A DNA stretch of 52,426 nt, taken from Achromobacter ruhlandii (lineage in GTDB: Bacteria > Pseudomonadota > Gammaproteobacteria > Burkholderiales > Burkholderiaceae_B). Shown here one piece after another: positions 8,866 to 16,839 of the stretch; position 1 is the first letter of the stretch, and each line of letters begins with the position of its first letter. The stretch is from NCBI RefSeq assembly GCF_902859695.1, contig NZ_CADIJL010000041.1:1-52426 (forward strand), read 5' to 3'. The position numbers and the translations under genes were made by a program. The notes under the pieces were generated by a model. The model saw nothing but the letters and a program-made list of their open reading frames with translations, searched no databases and was not told the origin of the DNA.

Positions 8866-9336
8866 TCAGTGACCAAAACCACCCACCGGACCGACGCCGT
8901 GGATCGATGCGGTCGCCCCGATCGCGCCGGCATTGAACGTCCCCGTCGCCGTCGCGTTGGTGGTGGTGCTGCCGAACGTGGCGCCACCGTTGGCAATGCT
9001 GTCGCCGACCATGATCGGGGCATTGCCTTGGATGTGGCCGTAGGTCTCGCTGGTGGCGTACTGCCGCGTGCTGGTGACCGCGGTGGTTCCATCCGGGCTG
9101 AAGGATCCGCCGGCGGTGGCAACGCCTCCGGTTTCACCGAACGACGTCTGGCTCGACGAGCCATAGCCGTTGATCTGGGTCGAGACCACGGAAGTGCCCG
9201 TGGAGACCGACGACACCGTGCCCGTGATGGTGCCGACATGGCCAGACGCGGAAACGCTGGGCTGGCCCGGTCCGCTCGCATAAGCGGCCGAAACCGCGAC
9301 GAGGGACAACGTTGCGACTGCTGCGAGCTTTTTCAT
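8866..9336 (-). CDS. Secreted Gly/Ser/Thr-rich low-complexity protein
   Basis: A 156-residue protein with a signal peptide (MKKLAAVATLSLVAVSAAYA) and a mature part almost entirely Gly, Ser, Thr, Ala and Val, lacking Cys and rich in TGT/TAT-like alternation; the C-terminus is GPVGGFGH. AGGAGGAG is a strong ribosome site 5 nt before the ATG, implying high translation. The composition suggests an extended beta-rich or fibrillar secreted protein, but it lacks the regular repeats of curlins and I do not recognise the family. It is first in a probable two-gene operon. Confidence 0.7.
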   Translation of the reverse strand: MKKLAAVATLSLVAVSAAYASGPGQPSVSASGHVGTITGTVSSVSTGTSVVSTQINGYGSSSQTSFGETGGVATAGGSFSPDGTTAVTSTRQYATSETYGHIQGNAPIMVGDSIANGGATFGSTTTNATATGTFNAGAIGATASIHGVGPVGGFGH

Positions 9337-9753
9337 TTGAGCTCCTCCTGATCCGCCCCAGGCGGATGGACAGGTGCCGGTGGCCGACCGGCGCGGACCT
9401 TTACCCCCCGGGCGCAGTACGCCTATATGGCAACGCCGCGCTTGGGACTTTTGTATTGGTACGGAATGATTGCGCCGTCCTAAGGACGTCGGTATCGGTT
9501 AAACGGGCGACCGGTCCCATGAGACTGAGGAAGAAGACGTAAAAGATGGCGTGGAATCTGCGAGCACCGCCGCGCGGGCCATGCATATGGCGGATACGTG
9601 GCGCCCCGGCGGCCTGGATGCTGCAGCGCATCTCAGCTCATTGGATGGGAAGTCGCGGGACGTACTCCCACGATTTCCCTAGCGCGCACGGCGACGGTCG
9701 CGACGAGAATATTCTTTAGGCTTACTGTCAGGATGAGCGCGAGACCGCCGCGC
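9337..9753. other. Intergenic region upstream of the secreted-protein operon
   Basis: About 420 bp with no credible gene. It holds a small dyad CGTCC-TAA-GGACG (9476-9488) and presumably the minus-strand promoter for the secreted pair. I could not pick a convincing -35/-10 pair. Confidence 0.4.
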
Positions 9754-10188
9754 TCAACGTGGACGACGGGCCGCCAGGTGGTCGAGCAGGCGGGCGGATT
9801 CGCGTCGCGCCAGCGCCAGGTCCACCGCGATGAGCAGCAGCAGCACGCCACCTTCGGCCAGTTCGAGCCACGCGGAAAGATGGTAGCCGGCCAGTAGCGC
9901 GATGCCCGCTACCGCGGCCAGCCAGCAAGGCCAGGCCGGCGCCAGCGCCGCCGGCGGCTCGGCCGGCGCCCGGCGCAGGACCAGCCACGCCATGAGCGGC
10001 AGGGCCAGCATGGACACCGGAATGTAGATCGCAATGGCCGACAGCACCGCCGCCACGCTGAACAGGGTTTGCGACGCCAGGGCCATGGCGGCCAGCGTCG
10101 CGACGCCCGCGTACCAGAGCAGGCGGGCGGCGATAAAGCGCGGCAGGGTGAGGACGGATCGGTTCATGGGCGCGGGATTTTGCGCCAT
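9754..10188 (-). CDS. Small integral membrane protein
   Basis: A 144-residue hydrophobic protein with about four membrane helices (LLWYAGVATLAAMALASQTL; VAAVLSAIAIYIPVSMLALP; WPCWLAAVAGIALLAGYHLS; GGVLLLLIAVDLALA) and a basic Arg-rich tail. No family is recognised. The start is taken at ATG 10188; ATG 10167 (MNRSVLTLP) is equally possible, and neither has a strong ribosome site. It is divergent from the monooxygenase gene at 10241. Confidence 0.6.
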   Translation of the reverse strand: MAQNPAPMNRSVLTLPRFIAARLLWYAGVATLAAMALASQTLFSVAAVLSAIAIYIPVSMLALPLMAWLVLRRAPAEPPAALAPAWPCWLAAVAGIALLAGYHLSAWLELAEGGVLLLLIAVDLALARRESARLLDHLAARRPR

Positions 10189-10240
10189 ACTACTTTGCCC
10201 GGCCGGCTCCTGCCCGGCCCTTTTATCCGGAGACACCATC

Positions 10241-10531
10241 ATGATCCAGGAGATTGCCAGCATCCACGTGCGCGAAGGACAGGAGGCCCTGTTCGAAGCC
10301 GGCGTGGCCCAGGCCAGGCCGCTGTTCCTGCGCGCCCGCGGCTGCCACGGCATGGAGCTGTATCGCAGCATCGAACAACCGCAACGCTACACGCTGGTGG
10401 TGGACTGGGAAACCGTCGAAAACCATATGGTGGATTTCCGGGAATCTGCCGATTTTCAGGAGTGGCGCAAACTGGTGGCGGGATTCTTCGTCGAACCGCC
10501 CCAGGTGCATCACGAACAAAAGGTGATCTGA
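10241..10531 (+). CDS. Antibiotic biosynthesis monooxygenase (ABM) domain protein
   Basis: A 96-residue single ABM-fold (dimeric alpha/beta barrel) protein: IASIHVREGQEALFEAG, GCHGMELYRSIEQP, YTLVVDWETVENH. These are small cytoplasmic cofactor-free oxygenases or quinone/aldehyde-handling proteins; the substrate is unknown. The ATG at 10241 has CCGGAG 8 nt upstream. It ends 3 bp before the convergent MazG-like gene. Confidence 0.85.
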   Translation: MIQEIASIHVREGQEALFEAGVAQARPLFLRARGCHGMELYRSIEQPQRYTLVVDWETVENHMVDFRESADFQEWRKLVAGFFVEPPQVHHEQKVI

Positions 10532-10534
10532 GGC

Positions 10535-10894
10535 TCAGGCCACGTCCGGCGGATCGTCGTATTTGCGCGCGCTGCCGCGAAAACGGTCCGCGGGATACTT
10601 CAACGCGTTCCTGGCCATCTTGGCCTGGACCGCGGCGGCAATGTCCACGCCTAGCTGGTCCGCCAGCGCCACCAGGTACATCTGCACGTCCGCGATCTCG
10701 TCGGCCACGTGCGCCCGCAGTGTAGCCGGCGGCTGGCGCGATTCCTCTTCGGTCAGCCACTGGAACAGCGCCAGCAGCTCGCCCGCTTCGCCCGACAGCG
10801 CCATCGCCAGGTTCTTGGGTGAATGAAACCGTTGCCAATCGCGCTCGGCGGTGAATGCCCGCAGCGCCAGCCGGATCTGTTCCAGGTCGGACAT
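10535..10894 (-). CDS. MazG-like nucleotide pyrophosphohydrolase
   Basis: A 119-residue all-alpha NTP pyrophosphohydrolase of the MazG/dCTPase (RS21-C6) type. The Mg-binding residues are visible as Glu36 and Glu39 in SGEAGELLALFQW, and Glu66 and Asp69 in DEIADVQMYL. It probably hydrolyses non-canonical or surplus (d)NTPs to NMP and PPi. The ATG at 10894 fits family length. It lies 28 bp downstream of the DnaQ-like exonuclease on the same strand; the two are likely co-transcribed, a sensible pairing for nucleotide housekeeping. Confidence 0.88.
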   Translation of the reverse strand: MSDLEQIRLALRAFTAERDWQRFHSPKNLAMALSGEAGELLALFQWLTEEESRQPPATLRAHVADEIADVQMYLVALADQLGVDIAAAVQAKMARNALKYPADRFRGSARKYDDPPDVA

Positions 10895-10922
10895 GATTGC
10901 TCCGTTGCGTGCCGGCGCGGCC

Positions 10923-11537
10923 TCAGGCGGGCGCCAGCCTTGAACCCGCCGCCAGCGCCACGGCGACCGTGGTGCGCACGTCGGCAAGGGCCCGGTGAGT
11001 GGGTTCCGACGCGCCAACATGCCGCGCCAGCACGTCCAGCTTGTGCGACGGCAGTTCCGGCCAGGCCCGCCGCGCCAGCGCCAGCGTGCAGTGCGTGGCG
11101 TTGGCAAAGGGCATGCCGGTCTCGAGCGCGGCGGCGCCGAGGAAACGGCGGTCGAACGAAGCGTTGTGGAAGAACACCGGCAGGTCTTCGACGAAATCCA
11201 GGAAAGCCGCGAACGCCTGCGCCACGGGCACGCCCCGGCGATCGACCTCGGCCTGGGTGATGCCGGTCAGGCGGGTGATGAAGGGCGGCACCACGGCGCG
11301 CGTGCGCACCACCTGGGTGTACTCGCGCCGCGCCGCGTCGCCCGGCTCGACCCGCACCGCCGCGAATTCCAGGATTTCGCAGGAGGCGGTGGACAACCCG
11401 GTGGTTTCCAGGTCGGCCACGACGAACGGGCCGCGCAAGGCGTCCAGGGCCGCCGACAGCGCCGCGGAGGGTTTGGCCGCGCCGCCCGCGCCCGCCCCGG
11501 CACCGGCCGGACGGGTCCTGCGGTAATAAAAGGCCAT
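10923..11537 (-). CDS. DnaQ-like 3'-5' exonuclease (DEDDh)
   Basis: A 204-residue DEDDh exonuclease. Exo I is Asp42/Glu44 (ADLETTG), Exo II Asp129 (HNASFD), Exo III His181/Asp186 (HRALADV), so all catalytic positions are present. It resembles the free-standing epsilon-like proteins acting in DNA proofreading or RNA trimming. The N-terminal 30 residues are Ala/Gly-rich. Only 3 bp separate it from the DUF1653 gene upstream, so DUF1653-exonuclease-MazG look like one operon. Confidence 0.88.
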   Translation of the reverse strand: MAFYYRRTRPAGAGAGAGGAAKPSAALSAALDALRGPFVVADLETTGLSTASCEILEFAAVRVEPGDAARREYTQVVRTRAVVPPFITRLTGITQAEVDRRGVPVAQAFAAFLDFVEDLPVFFHNASFDRRFLGAAALETGMPFANATHCTLALARRAWPELPSHKLDVLARHVGASEPTHRALADVRTTVAVALAAGSRLAPA

Positions 11538-11540
11538 GGA

Positions 11541-11765
11541 CTACACCGTCGGCCGGAGCGGCGCGAAGCGCGGCGAACCGTCGGCCAATTGGCCAAAGAA
11601 GAGATCGGCGGGACGTACCCACAAACCGCGCGTGTGCGGCCACAGGTGCTCGTACACCACCATGGATTCCTCGGTCTCGGAATGGCGGGCCGTATCGATA
11701 TAGCGATACAGGCCGCCCTTGTAATGACGGTGGGTGGCAAGCGCCAGGGCTTCGGATTCGGTCAT
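11541..11765 (-). CDS. DUF1653 domain protein
   Basis: A 74-residue DUF1653 protein with the family pattern HRHYKGGLYRYID, MVVYEHLWPH, LWVRPADLFFG. DUF1653 proteins are small and of unknown function. The ATG at 11765 gives the usual length. It is first in a tight operon with the exonuclease and MazG-like genes and is preceded by the chemoreceptor terminator. Confidence 0.85.
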   Translation of the reverse strand: MTESEALALATHRHYKGGLYRYIDTARHSETEESMVVYEHLWPHTRGLWVRPADLFFGQLADGSPRFAPLRPTV

Positions 11766-11780
11766 GAGGAAGTACCGCGG

Positions 11781-11819
11781 AAAAACACGGCCCGGGTGGG
11801 AAAGCTCCCGCCCGGGCCG
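11781..11819 (-). terminator. Rho-independent terminator of the chemoreceptor gene
   Basis: On the minus strand a GGCCCGGGCGGGA stem pairs with TCCCACCCGGGCC (one mismatch, loop GCTT), followed after TG by TTTTT. It lies 56 bp past the chemoreceptor stop and upstream of DUF1653. Confidence 0.75.
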
Positions 11820-11875
11820 ACGGGTTCGGACAAGACCGTATTTATAGCGCACCCGGGCCGCAGCCGCCCGGCCCT

Positions 11876-13342
11876 TCAATAGCGCACGTACTCCAGCACC
11901 GGCTTGGGCGGCATCGGCGTATTGGCCGCCGGGCGCGCGCGCACCGACGGGGTCACCGGCTTGACCGCTGGCCGCAGCACCGCCCCGCCATGCAACTCAT
12001 GGGCGGACTGCAACGCGGCAGCGGCTTCGGCCGTCATCTGGGTGATGTCTTCGGTGACCTCGGCCAGTTTGGCGGATTGCGCCAGTGACACCTGCACCAC
12101 TTCGCCCATGATCTCGGTGACCCGGCGCGAAGAAGCCACGATGTCCTCCATCGTGGCGCCGGCGGACTGAACCTGGCCCGCGCCGCTCTCGATCTGCTCG
12201 ACCGAGGTGGTGATCAGGCCTTTGATTTCCTTGGCCGCGGCCGCGCTGTTCTGCGCCAGGCTGCGCACTTCCGCCGCCACCACCGCGAACCCCTTGCCAT
12301 GCGCCCCGGCGCGCGCGGCCTCGACCGCGGCATTCAAGGCCAGGATATTGGTCTGGAACGCGATGCCGTCCATCACGCCGATGATTTCGGAAATACGCTT
12401 GGAGCTGTCGGTAATCGCGCCCATGGTCCGCACCACCCCGGCCACGGTCTTGCCGCCCTGCTCGGCGACGCGGCAGGCATCCAGCGCCAGGGTATTGGCC
12501 TGACCGGCGCGCTCCGCGTTTTCGGTCAATCCCTGCACCGCCACCCGCAGCGTCTGCGCGGCGGTAAAACGCTTGGTGATGTCAGTGGCGAATTTCACCA
12601 CTTTGAATGGCCTGCCCTCGGCATCGAAAATCGGGTTGTAGCTGGCCTCAATCCACACATGGCGGCCATTCTTGCCGATCCGCAGGTATTGACCGGTATC
12701 GTGCCGGCCACTGCGCAGTTTGCGCCAGAATTCCGCATAGGCCGCGCTGCGCGCCTCTTCTGGCAGCACGAACATGCTGTGGTGGCGGCCGAGGATTTCC
12801 TCCGCGCGATATCCGACCGCGTTCAGAAAGAGATCGTTGGCGCGGATGATGGTGCCGTCCAACTCGAATTCGATAATCGCCTGAACTTTGGAAATAGCTT
12901 CGAGCTGGCCCTCGGTATCCGCCTGGCGCTGCTGCTGCTCTGTAATGTCGGTGGCGTACTTGACCACTTTGAAAGGGCGGCCGTGCTTGTCGAAAATCGG
13001 GTTATAGCTGGCCTGCAGCCAGACATCGCCGCCGTCTCTGCGGATGCGGCGATAACGCCCGGCGTCGTGCGCGCCCTGGCCCAGCCTGTCCCAGAAAGCC
13101 AGGTACTCGGCGGATTCCCGTTCGTCGGGCACCACGAACATACGGTGATGCTGCCCCAGGACTTCGTCCAGCTCATAGCCCATGGTGTCGAGAAAATTCT
13201 GGTTGGCCATCAGCACGTGGCCTTCGAGATCGAATTCGATCACCGCCTGTGCCTTGTGGATGGCCGCTATCTGCCCGTATAGATCCGCTTTCCGCATGCC
13301 GCGCTCGGCACGCAGCAGCCGTTTGAGGGTAAGCCATTGCAT
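11876..13342 (-). CDS. Soluble PAS-PAS methyl-accepting chemotaxis protein, BdlA-like
   Basis: A 488-residue transducer with no membrane segment. PAS1 spans about 25-135 and PAS2 about 145-258; they are near-duplicates (both hold WLQASYNPIFD / WIEASYNPIFD and PFKVVK.ATDIT). The MCP signalling domain covers about 290-430 with its hairpin tip in GIAFQTNILALNAAVEAARA. The layout equals BdlA of Pseudomonas, which links redox or c-di-GMP cues to biofilm dispersal. The C-terminus ends EYVRY, fitting the aromatic-x-x-aromatic pentapeptide tether for CheR/CheB. It is monocistronic with its own terminator, away from other che genes. Confidence 0.92.
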   Translation of the reverse strand: MQWLTLKRLLRAERGMRKADLYGQIAAIHKAQAVIEFDLEGHVLMANQNFLDTMGYELDEVLGQHHRMFVVPDERESAEYLAFWDRLGQGAHDAGRYRRIRRDGGDVWLQASYNPIFDKHGRPFKVVKYATDITEQQQRQADTEGQLEAISKVQAIIEFELDGTIIRANDLFLNAVGYRAEEILGRHHSMFVLPEEARSAAYAEFWRKLRSGRHDTGQYLRIGKNGRHVWIEASYNPIFDAEGRPFKVVKFATDITKRFTAAQTLRVAVQGLTENAERAGQANTLALDACRVAEQGGKTVAGVVRTMGAITDSSKRISEIIGVMDGIAFQTNILALNAAVEAARAGAHGKGFAVVAAEVRSLAQNSAAAAKEIKGLITTSVEQIESGAGQVQSAGATMEDIVASSRRVTEIMGEVVQVSLAQSAKLAEVTEDITQMTAEAAAALQSAHELHGGAVLRPAVKPVTPSVRARPAANTPMPPKPVLEYVRY

Positions 13343-13825
13343 GTTGACGTCTCCCGCAGGAAATGGGACGAGTTTGCTGAAAACCGATGAAGGAACCAGT
13401 TGGCTTATCTGAAGCAGACTGCTGGCGCGTCCCGGGAATCAGGCCGTGCACGCCGCGCCGCGTGCACGCGCTTGCCTGCGAATCCGTCGCCAACGTAGCG
13501 ACGGCAGGTCGGTGATTACAAAAAAAGGAAGAATGTATCCAGTCGAAAATATTTAATCCTAAAAATGAGGCGTTCTCAATATATTCATCAGCGACTTGTC
13601 AAAAAAAAAACGACGGCCGCCATCTCACTGGGTTTCACGATTAACCCGGGCCGCCATCGCGGTATTAATCAGGGTTAATACGAATCCGCCCCCGTATTTT
13701 CAGATGGATTTCAGAATCGGTACCCGCCAATAATGGGGCCAACCTTGACGACGACCCATCCAAGCCAGACCAAAGCTGGCGCACACGCAGGCTCCGCGGA
13801 TTCGATGGAGAATCGGAATCGTCAG
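13343..13825. other. AT-rich intergenic region upstream of the chemoreceptor
   Basis: About 480 bp. It holds the likely chemoreceptor promoter, an A10 run near 13601, and two dyads: GGGTT...AACCC around 13638-13655 and GTATTAA...TTAATAC around 13661-13680. The leader implied for the chemoreceptor mRNA is about 200 nt. I see no gene. Confidence 0.45.
13551..13579 (-). promoter_or_regulatory. Putative sigma70 promoter for the chemoreceptor gene
   Basis: Minus strand TTGAGA (13574-13579), 17-bp spacer, TTAAAT (13551-13556). No flagellar sigma28 consensus was found, which would agree with regulation separate from the main chemotaxis operon. Confidence 0.35.
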
Positions 13826-14536
13826 TTATTCCGCGTCCAGCTCTCGATAATGGCGGAATATGCCTTCGCCGAACGGCAGGCGCCGGCCACTGCTGAAATA
13901 CGCCTGCAGGGCCGGCAGTTCGGCGACGCGCCGATGCAAGGCCATGACCTTGGGGAATCTGGCCGCCTGCGTTCCCATGCGGCGCGGGAAGGCATAAAGC
14001 AGGCCGTCGACCAGATGGAACAGCGACAGGTCGGCATAACTCCAGCGCTTGCCACCGGCGAGCCAGGCGTCCTGCCCGGCCAGCACCCGCTCGAAGTAGC
14101 CCAGGAACTTCGGAATGCGTGCTTCGCGAAAATCGCGGGCGCGCCGCGCCGCCTCTTCTTTCTGGTCTTCGTAATAGTCACTCGACGAGATCGGATGATG
14201 GGTATCGTGCGCCTCGGCCACCATATCGGCGATGGTCAGCTGCAATTGATTCACCCACAGGCGTCCTTCGACACTGGCCGGCGCCAGGCCGTGCTTTTCA
14301 CCGAGAAACAGCAGGATATTGGCGGTTTGCGCCAGGGTCATTTTCCCGGCCACCAGATAAGGCGGCGCAAACGGCGGATGCTTGCGGTCGGACAGCATGT
14401 CCTTGACCAGCGCGTCTTCGTCCATGCCCGGCTCGCGCGCGCGTTCGCGATAGGGAATCCCCCCGGCCTCCAGCGCCAGGCGCACGAATTCCCCACGTCC
14501 GGGTATGCCGTCCCAATACCAAAGGTCGTATGTCAT
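13826..14536 (-). CDS. Glutathione S-transferase
   Basis: A 236-residue GST. The N-terminal thioredoxin-like domain (YDLWYWDGIPGRGEFVRLAL, PPYLVAGKMTLAQTANILLFL) lacks a Ser/Cys after the first strand and resembles the sigma/alpha-like Tyr class (Tyr at 5 or 7). The C-terminal helical domain has KRWSYADLSLFHLVDGL, the usual N-capping Asp motif. It probably conjugates or reduces electrophiles with glutathione. It lies 24 bp downstream of the GlxA-type regulator gene on the same strand and is probably co-transcribed with it, next to the divergent importer cluster. Confidence 0.88.
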   Translation of the reverse strand: MTYDLWYWDGIPGRGEFVRLALEAGGIPYRERAREPGMDEDALVKDMLSDRKHPPFAPPYLVAGKMTLAQTANILLFLGEKHGLAPASVEGRLWVNQLQLTIADMVAEAHDTHHPISSSDYYEDQKEEAARRARDFREARIPKFLGYFERVLAGQDAWLAGGKRWSYADLSLFHLVDGLLYAFPRRMGTQAARFPKVMALHRRVAELPALQAYFSSGRRLPFGEGIFRHYRELDAE

Positions 14537-14560
14537 GCCGCTCTCCTTGCGGGCGCAAGG

Positions 14561-15643
14561 CTACGCGGGAAAGACGCTGATCTCGCCTTCGTGCCGCGCG
14601 GCCTGCCGCCCGTGGCTTTGTTGAAACTGGCGTGGGGATTGCCCGAAATGCGCGCGGAAGTCGCGTGAAAAATGCGCGCCGTCGGCAAATCCGCAATCCA
14701 GCGCGATTTGCGTGATGCTGCAGGCATTATTAAGCAACAACCAGCTGCCATATTCCAGTCGCAGTTGCCGCTGGAATGCCATTGGCGACATCCCGGTGGC
14801 CTGGCGGAAGGCCCGTTCCAATTGGCGCCGGCCCACGCCGACATACCGCGCAATGGCGTCCAGCGGCGGCGGATTGTCGATGCGCTGCTCGATGAAATGC
14901 GCCGCCTGGCGCACCCGCAGATCCTGGATGCCGGACAGGTCGGTGCGGAAATGCGCCTGCGGCACGCGGCCCGGCCGCGCGCCCTGCAGCATCATGTGAC
15001 GCATGGCCTGCTGGGCCTTGTCGCGGCCGCAGTGGCGCGCCACCAGATACAGGCCCAGGTCGATGGCGGCGGTGGAGCCGGCGCAGGAAATCAGGTCGCC
15101 TTCATCGACGAACAGGCGGTCGACCACCGCGCGGGTCGCGGGAAAGCGCTCGCGGAAGGTTTCCAGCACATTCCAGTGCACGCACACCGTGCGCGGCCCG
15201 ATCACGTCGGCCTGCGCCAGCGCGAAGGTGCCGGTGCAGATGCCTAGCAGCCGCACCCGCAGCGCCGCCGCCCGCCGCAACCAATCGCGCAGCGGTCCGG
15301 GCATGCGCCCGCTGGAATAGTCGTTGCCGCCGCAGATGGCGATGTAGTCGAACTGCGCCGGGTCGTCGGGCAGGCCGGCCTCCACCTCGATAGTCAGGCC
15401 GGCGCTGGAGCAGCGCGGCTTGCCGTCCCAGCTCATCACCCGCCACGCGGTGTGGATCTGGCGGCTGCGGCCGCCATGGTCGCCGGCCAGCCGCAACACG
15501 TCGACGAAACCGGCGAACGCCGCCAGCGTGAACTGGTCCAGCAGCACGATGCCGATGGTCAGGGCGGGTTTTCCCTGAGGCAGGTGTGCTTCGCCGTCTT
15601 CATAGGAGAGCGGCAAGGACGGGGGTGGCGCGGCGACGGACAT
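14561..15643 (-). CDS. GlxA-type transcriptional regulator (DJ-1/PfpI plus AraC HTH)
   Basis: A 360-residue protein. Residues about 30-200 form a class I glutamine amidotransferase-like (DJ-1/PfpI) sensor domain (LTIGIVLLDQFTLAAFAGFV, YIAICGGNDYSSG, LLGICTGTFALAQAD); residues about 240-335 form two AraC HTH motifs (RRQLERAFRQATGMSP, QIALDCGFADGAHFSRDFRA). Members sense small nitrogen compounds and activate catabolic genes. The ATG at 15643 is chosen because longer in-frame sequence upstream is not GlxA-like. It is divergent from the ABC importer-racemase operon and precedes a GST gene, so it probably controls both directions. Confidence 0.92.
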   Translation of the reverse strand: MSVAAPPPSLPLSYEDGEAHLPQGKPALTIGIVLLDQFTLAAFAGFVDVLRLAGDHGGRSRQIHTAWRVMSWDGKPRCSSAGLTIEVEAGLPDDPAQFDYIAICGGNDYSSGRMPGPLRDWLRRAAALRVRLLGICTGTFALAQADVIGPRTVCVHWNVLETFRERFPATRAVVDRLFVDEGDLISCAGSTAAIDLGLYLVARHCGRDKAQQAMRHMMLQGARPGRVPQAHFRTDLSGIQDLRVRQAAHFIEQRIDNPPPLDAIARYVGVGRRQLERAFRQATGMSPMAFQRQLRLEYGSWLLLNNACSITQIALDCGFADGAHFSRDFRAHFGQSPRQFQQSHGRQAARHEGEISVFPA

Positions 15644-15767
15644 GACGCAATTATTCAAATTTATGTCCCGCGCCTTCAAGCTCGTTTTCCCGAGCATCGC
15701 CCAAGATGCGCCTGTGGTACTTGAGTCAATGAATCGCGGATCGACAAATCTACAAGGGGAATCCGAC

Positions 15768-16823
15768 ATGGCAACAAACACCCGCAGCGCGCTGGGCGCG
15801 GCGGCGCTCGGCGCGGGGCTGCTCATGGCTTCGCACGCGGCGCTGGCGCAGCAGCAGAAAATCACCGTCGCCTGGTACGGCGGCAACTGGGGCGAGGCGT
15901 TCCGCGCCTGCGTGGCCGAGCCCTTCACCAAAGCCACCGGCGTCACCGTGGTGCCGGAAGTCGGCACCTCCACCACCACGCTGGCCAAGCTGCAGCAGCA
16001 GAAGGGCGCGCCGACCATCGACGTGGCCTGGATGGACGGCGGCATCAGCGAGCTGGCGCAGCAGGCCGGCGTGCTGGACGCGCTGGACGCCAGCGCCATT
16101 CCCAACCTGAAGAACGTCATCGAGCAGGGCGTGTACCGCGACGGCAATGCCGCCTTCGCGGTCAGCACCGGCTATTACTCGCTCGGCATCACCTACAGCA
16201 CCAAGGAAGTGACACAGCCGCCGACCAGCTGGAAGGACCTGTGGAAGCCCGAGTATGCCGGCGCGGTGGCGGTGCCCTCGCCCGCCAACTCGTCGGGCGT
16301 GCCGTTCATCTTCTTCCTGGCGCGGGTGTGGGCGATCGACCCGTCGAACCTGGCGCCGCTCTATGCCAAGCTGGCCTCGCTGGACACCGCGCTGTTCTTC
16401 GACAGCTCGGGCGCGGCCACCAACGCCTTCCAGAGCGGCGAAGCGGTGATCGGCGCGCATTTCAACGTCGGCGCCTGGGACCTGATCGACAAGGGCCTGC
16501 CGATCGGCTTCACCGTGCCCAAGGAAGGCGTTTGGGCCACCGACGCCCGCCTGCACCTGGTCAAGGGCGCGCCCAACAAGGCCGCGGCACAGAAGTTCAT
16601 CGACACCGCATTGACGCCGGACGCGGCCGCCTGCCTGGCGACCAGGCTGTACCTGGGCCCGGCGGTCAAGGACGTGCAGGTCTCCAAGGACGTGGCCCGC
16701 AAGCTGCCCTGGGGCGCGGAAGGCTCGGTCAAGAACCTGAGCCTGTTCGACTGGAACATCATCAACGCCCGCCGCGCCGAGGTCACCGACGCGTGGAACC
16801 GGCAGGTCGCCCGCAAGCGCTGA
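15768..16823 (+). CDS. ABC transporter substrate-binding protein, polyamine/PotD-like
   Basis: A 351-residue periplasmic binding protein with a signal peptide (LGAGLLMASHAALA, cleavage after ALA). The type II fold is seen in VAWYGGNWGEAFRACVAEPF, MDGGISELAQQAGVLDALD, and YSLGITYSTKEVTQPPTSWK. The ATG at 15768 follows AAGGGGA by 7 nt. The family transports polyamines, opines or amino-acid derivatives. Together with the proline-racemase-family gene downstream, a proline- or betaine-type ligand is plausible but unproven. It is first in an operon with three tightly coupled transporter genes. Confidence 0.9.
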   Translation: MATNTRSALGAAALGAGLLMASHAALAQQQKITVAWYGGNWGEAFRACVAEPFTKATGVTVVPEVGTSTTTLAKLQQQKGAPTIDVAWMDGGISELAQQAGVLDALDASAIPNLKNVIEQGVYRDGNAAFAVSTGYYSLGITYSTKEVTQPPTSWKDLWKPEYAGAVAVPSPANSSGVPFIFFLARVWAIDPSNLAPLYAKLASLDTALFFDSSGAATNAFQSGEAVIGAHFNVGAWDLIDKGLPIGFTVPKEGVWATDARLHLVKGAPNKAAAQKFIDTALTPDAAACLATRLYLGPAVKDVQVSKDVARKLPWGAEGSVKNLSLFDWNIINARRAEVTDAWNRQVARKR

Positions 16824-16839
16824 GCAAGGTTCGCTTCCC

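Noticed and set aside
9592..9619. Minus-strand GCATCC followed by GTATCC upstream of the secreted-protein operon, resembling the ECF element
   Set aside because: The spacing is 18 rather than 17 bp and it lies about 255 bp from the start codon. I do not count it as a third member of the putative regulon.
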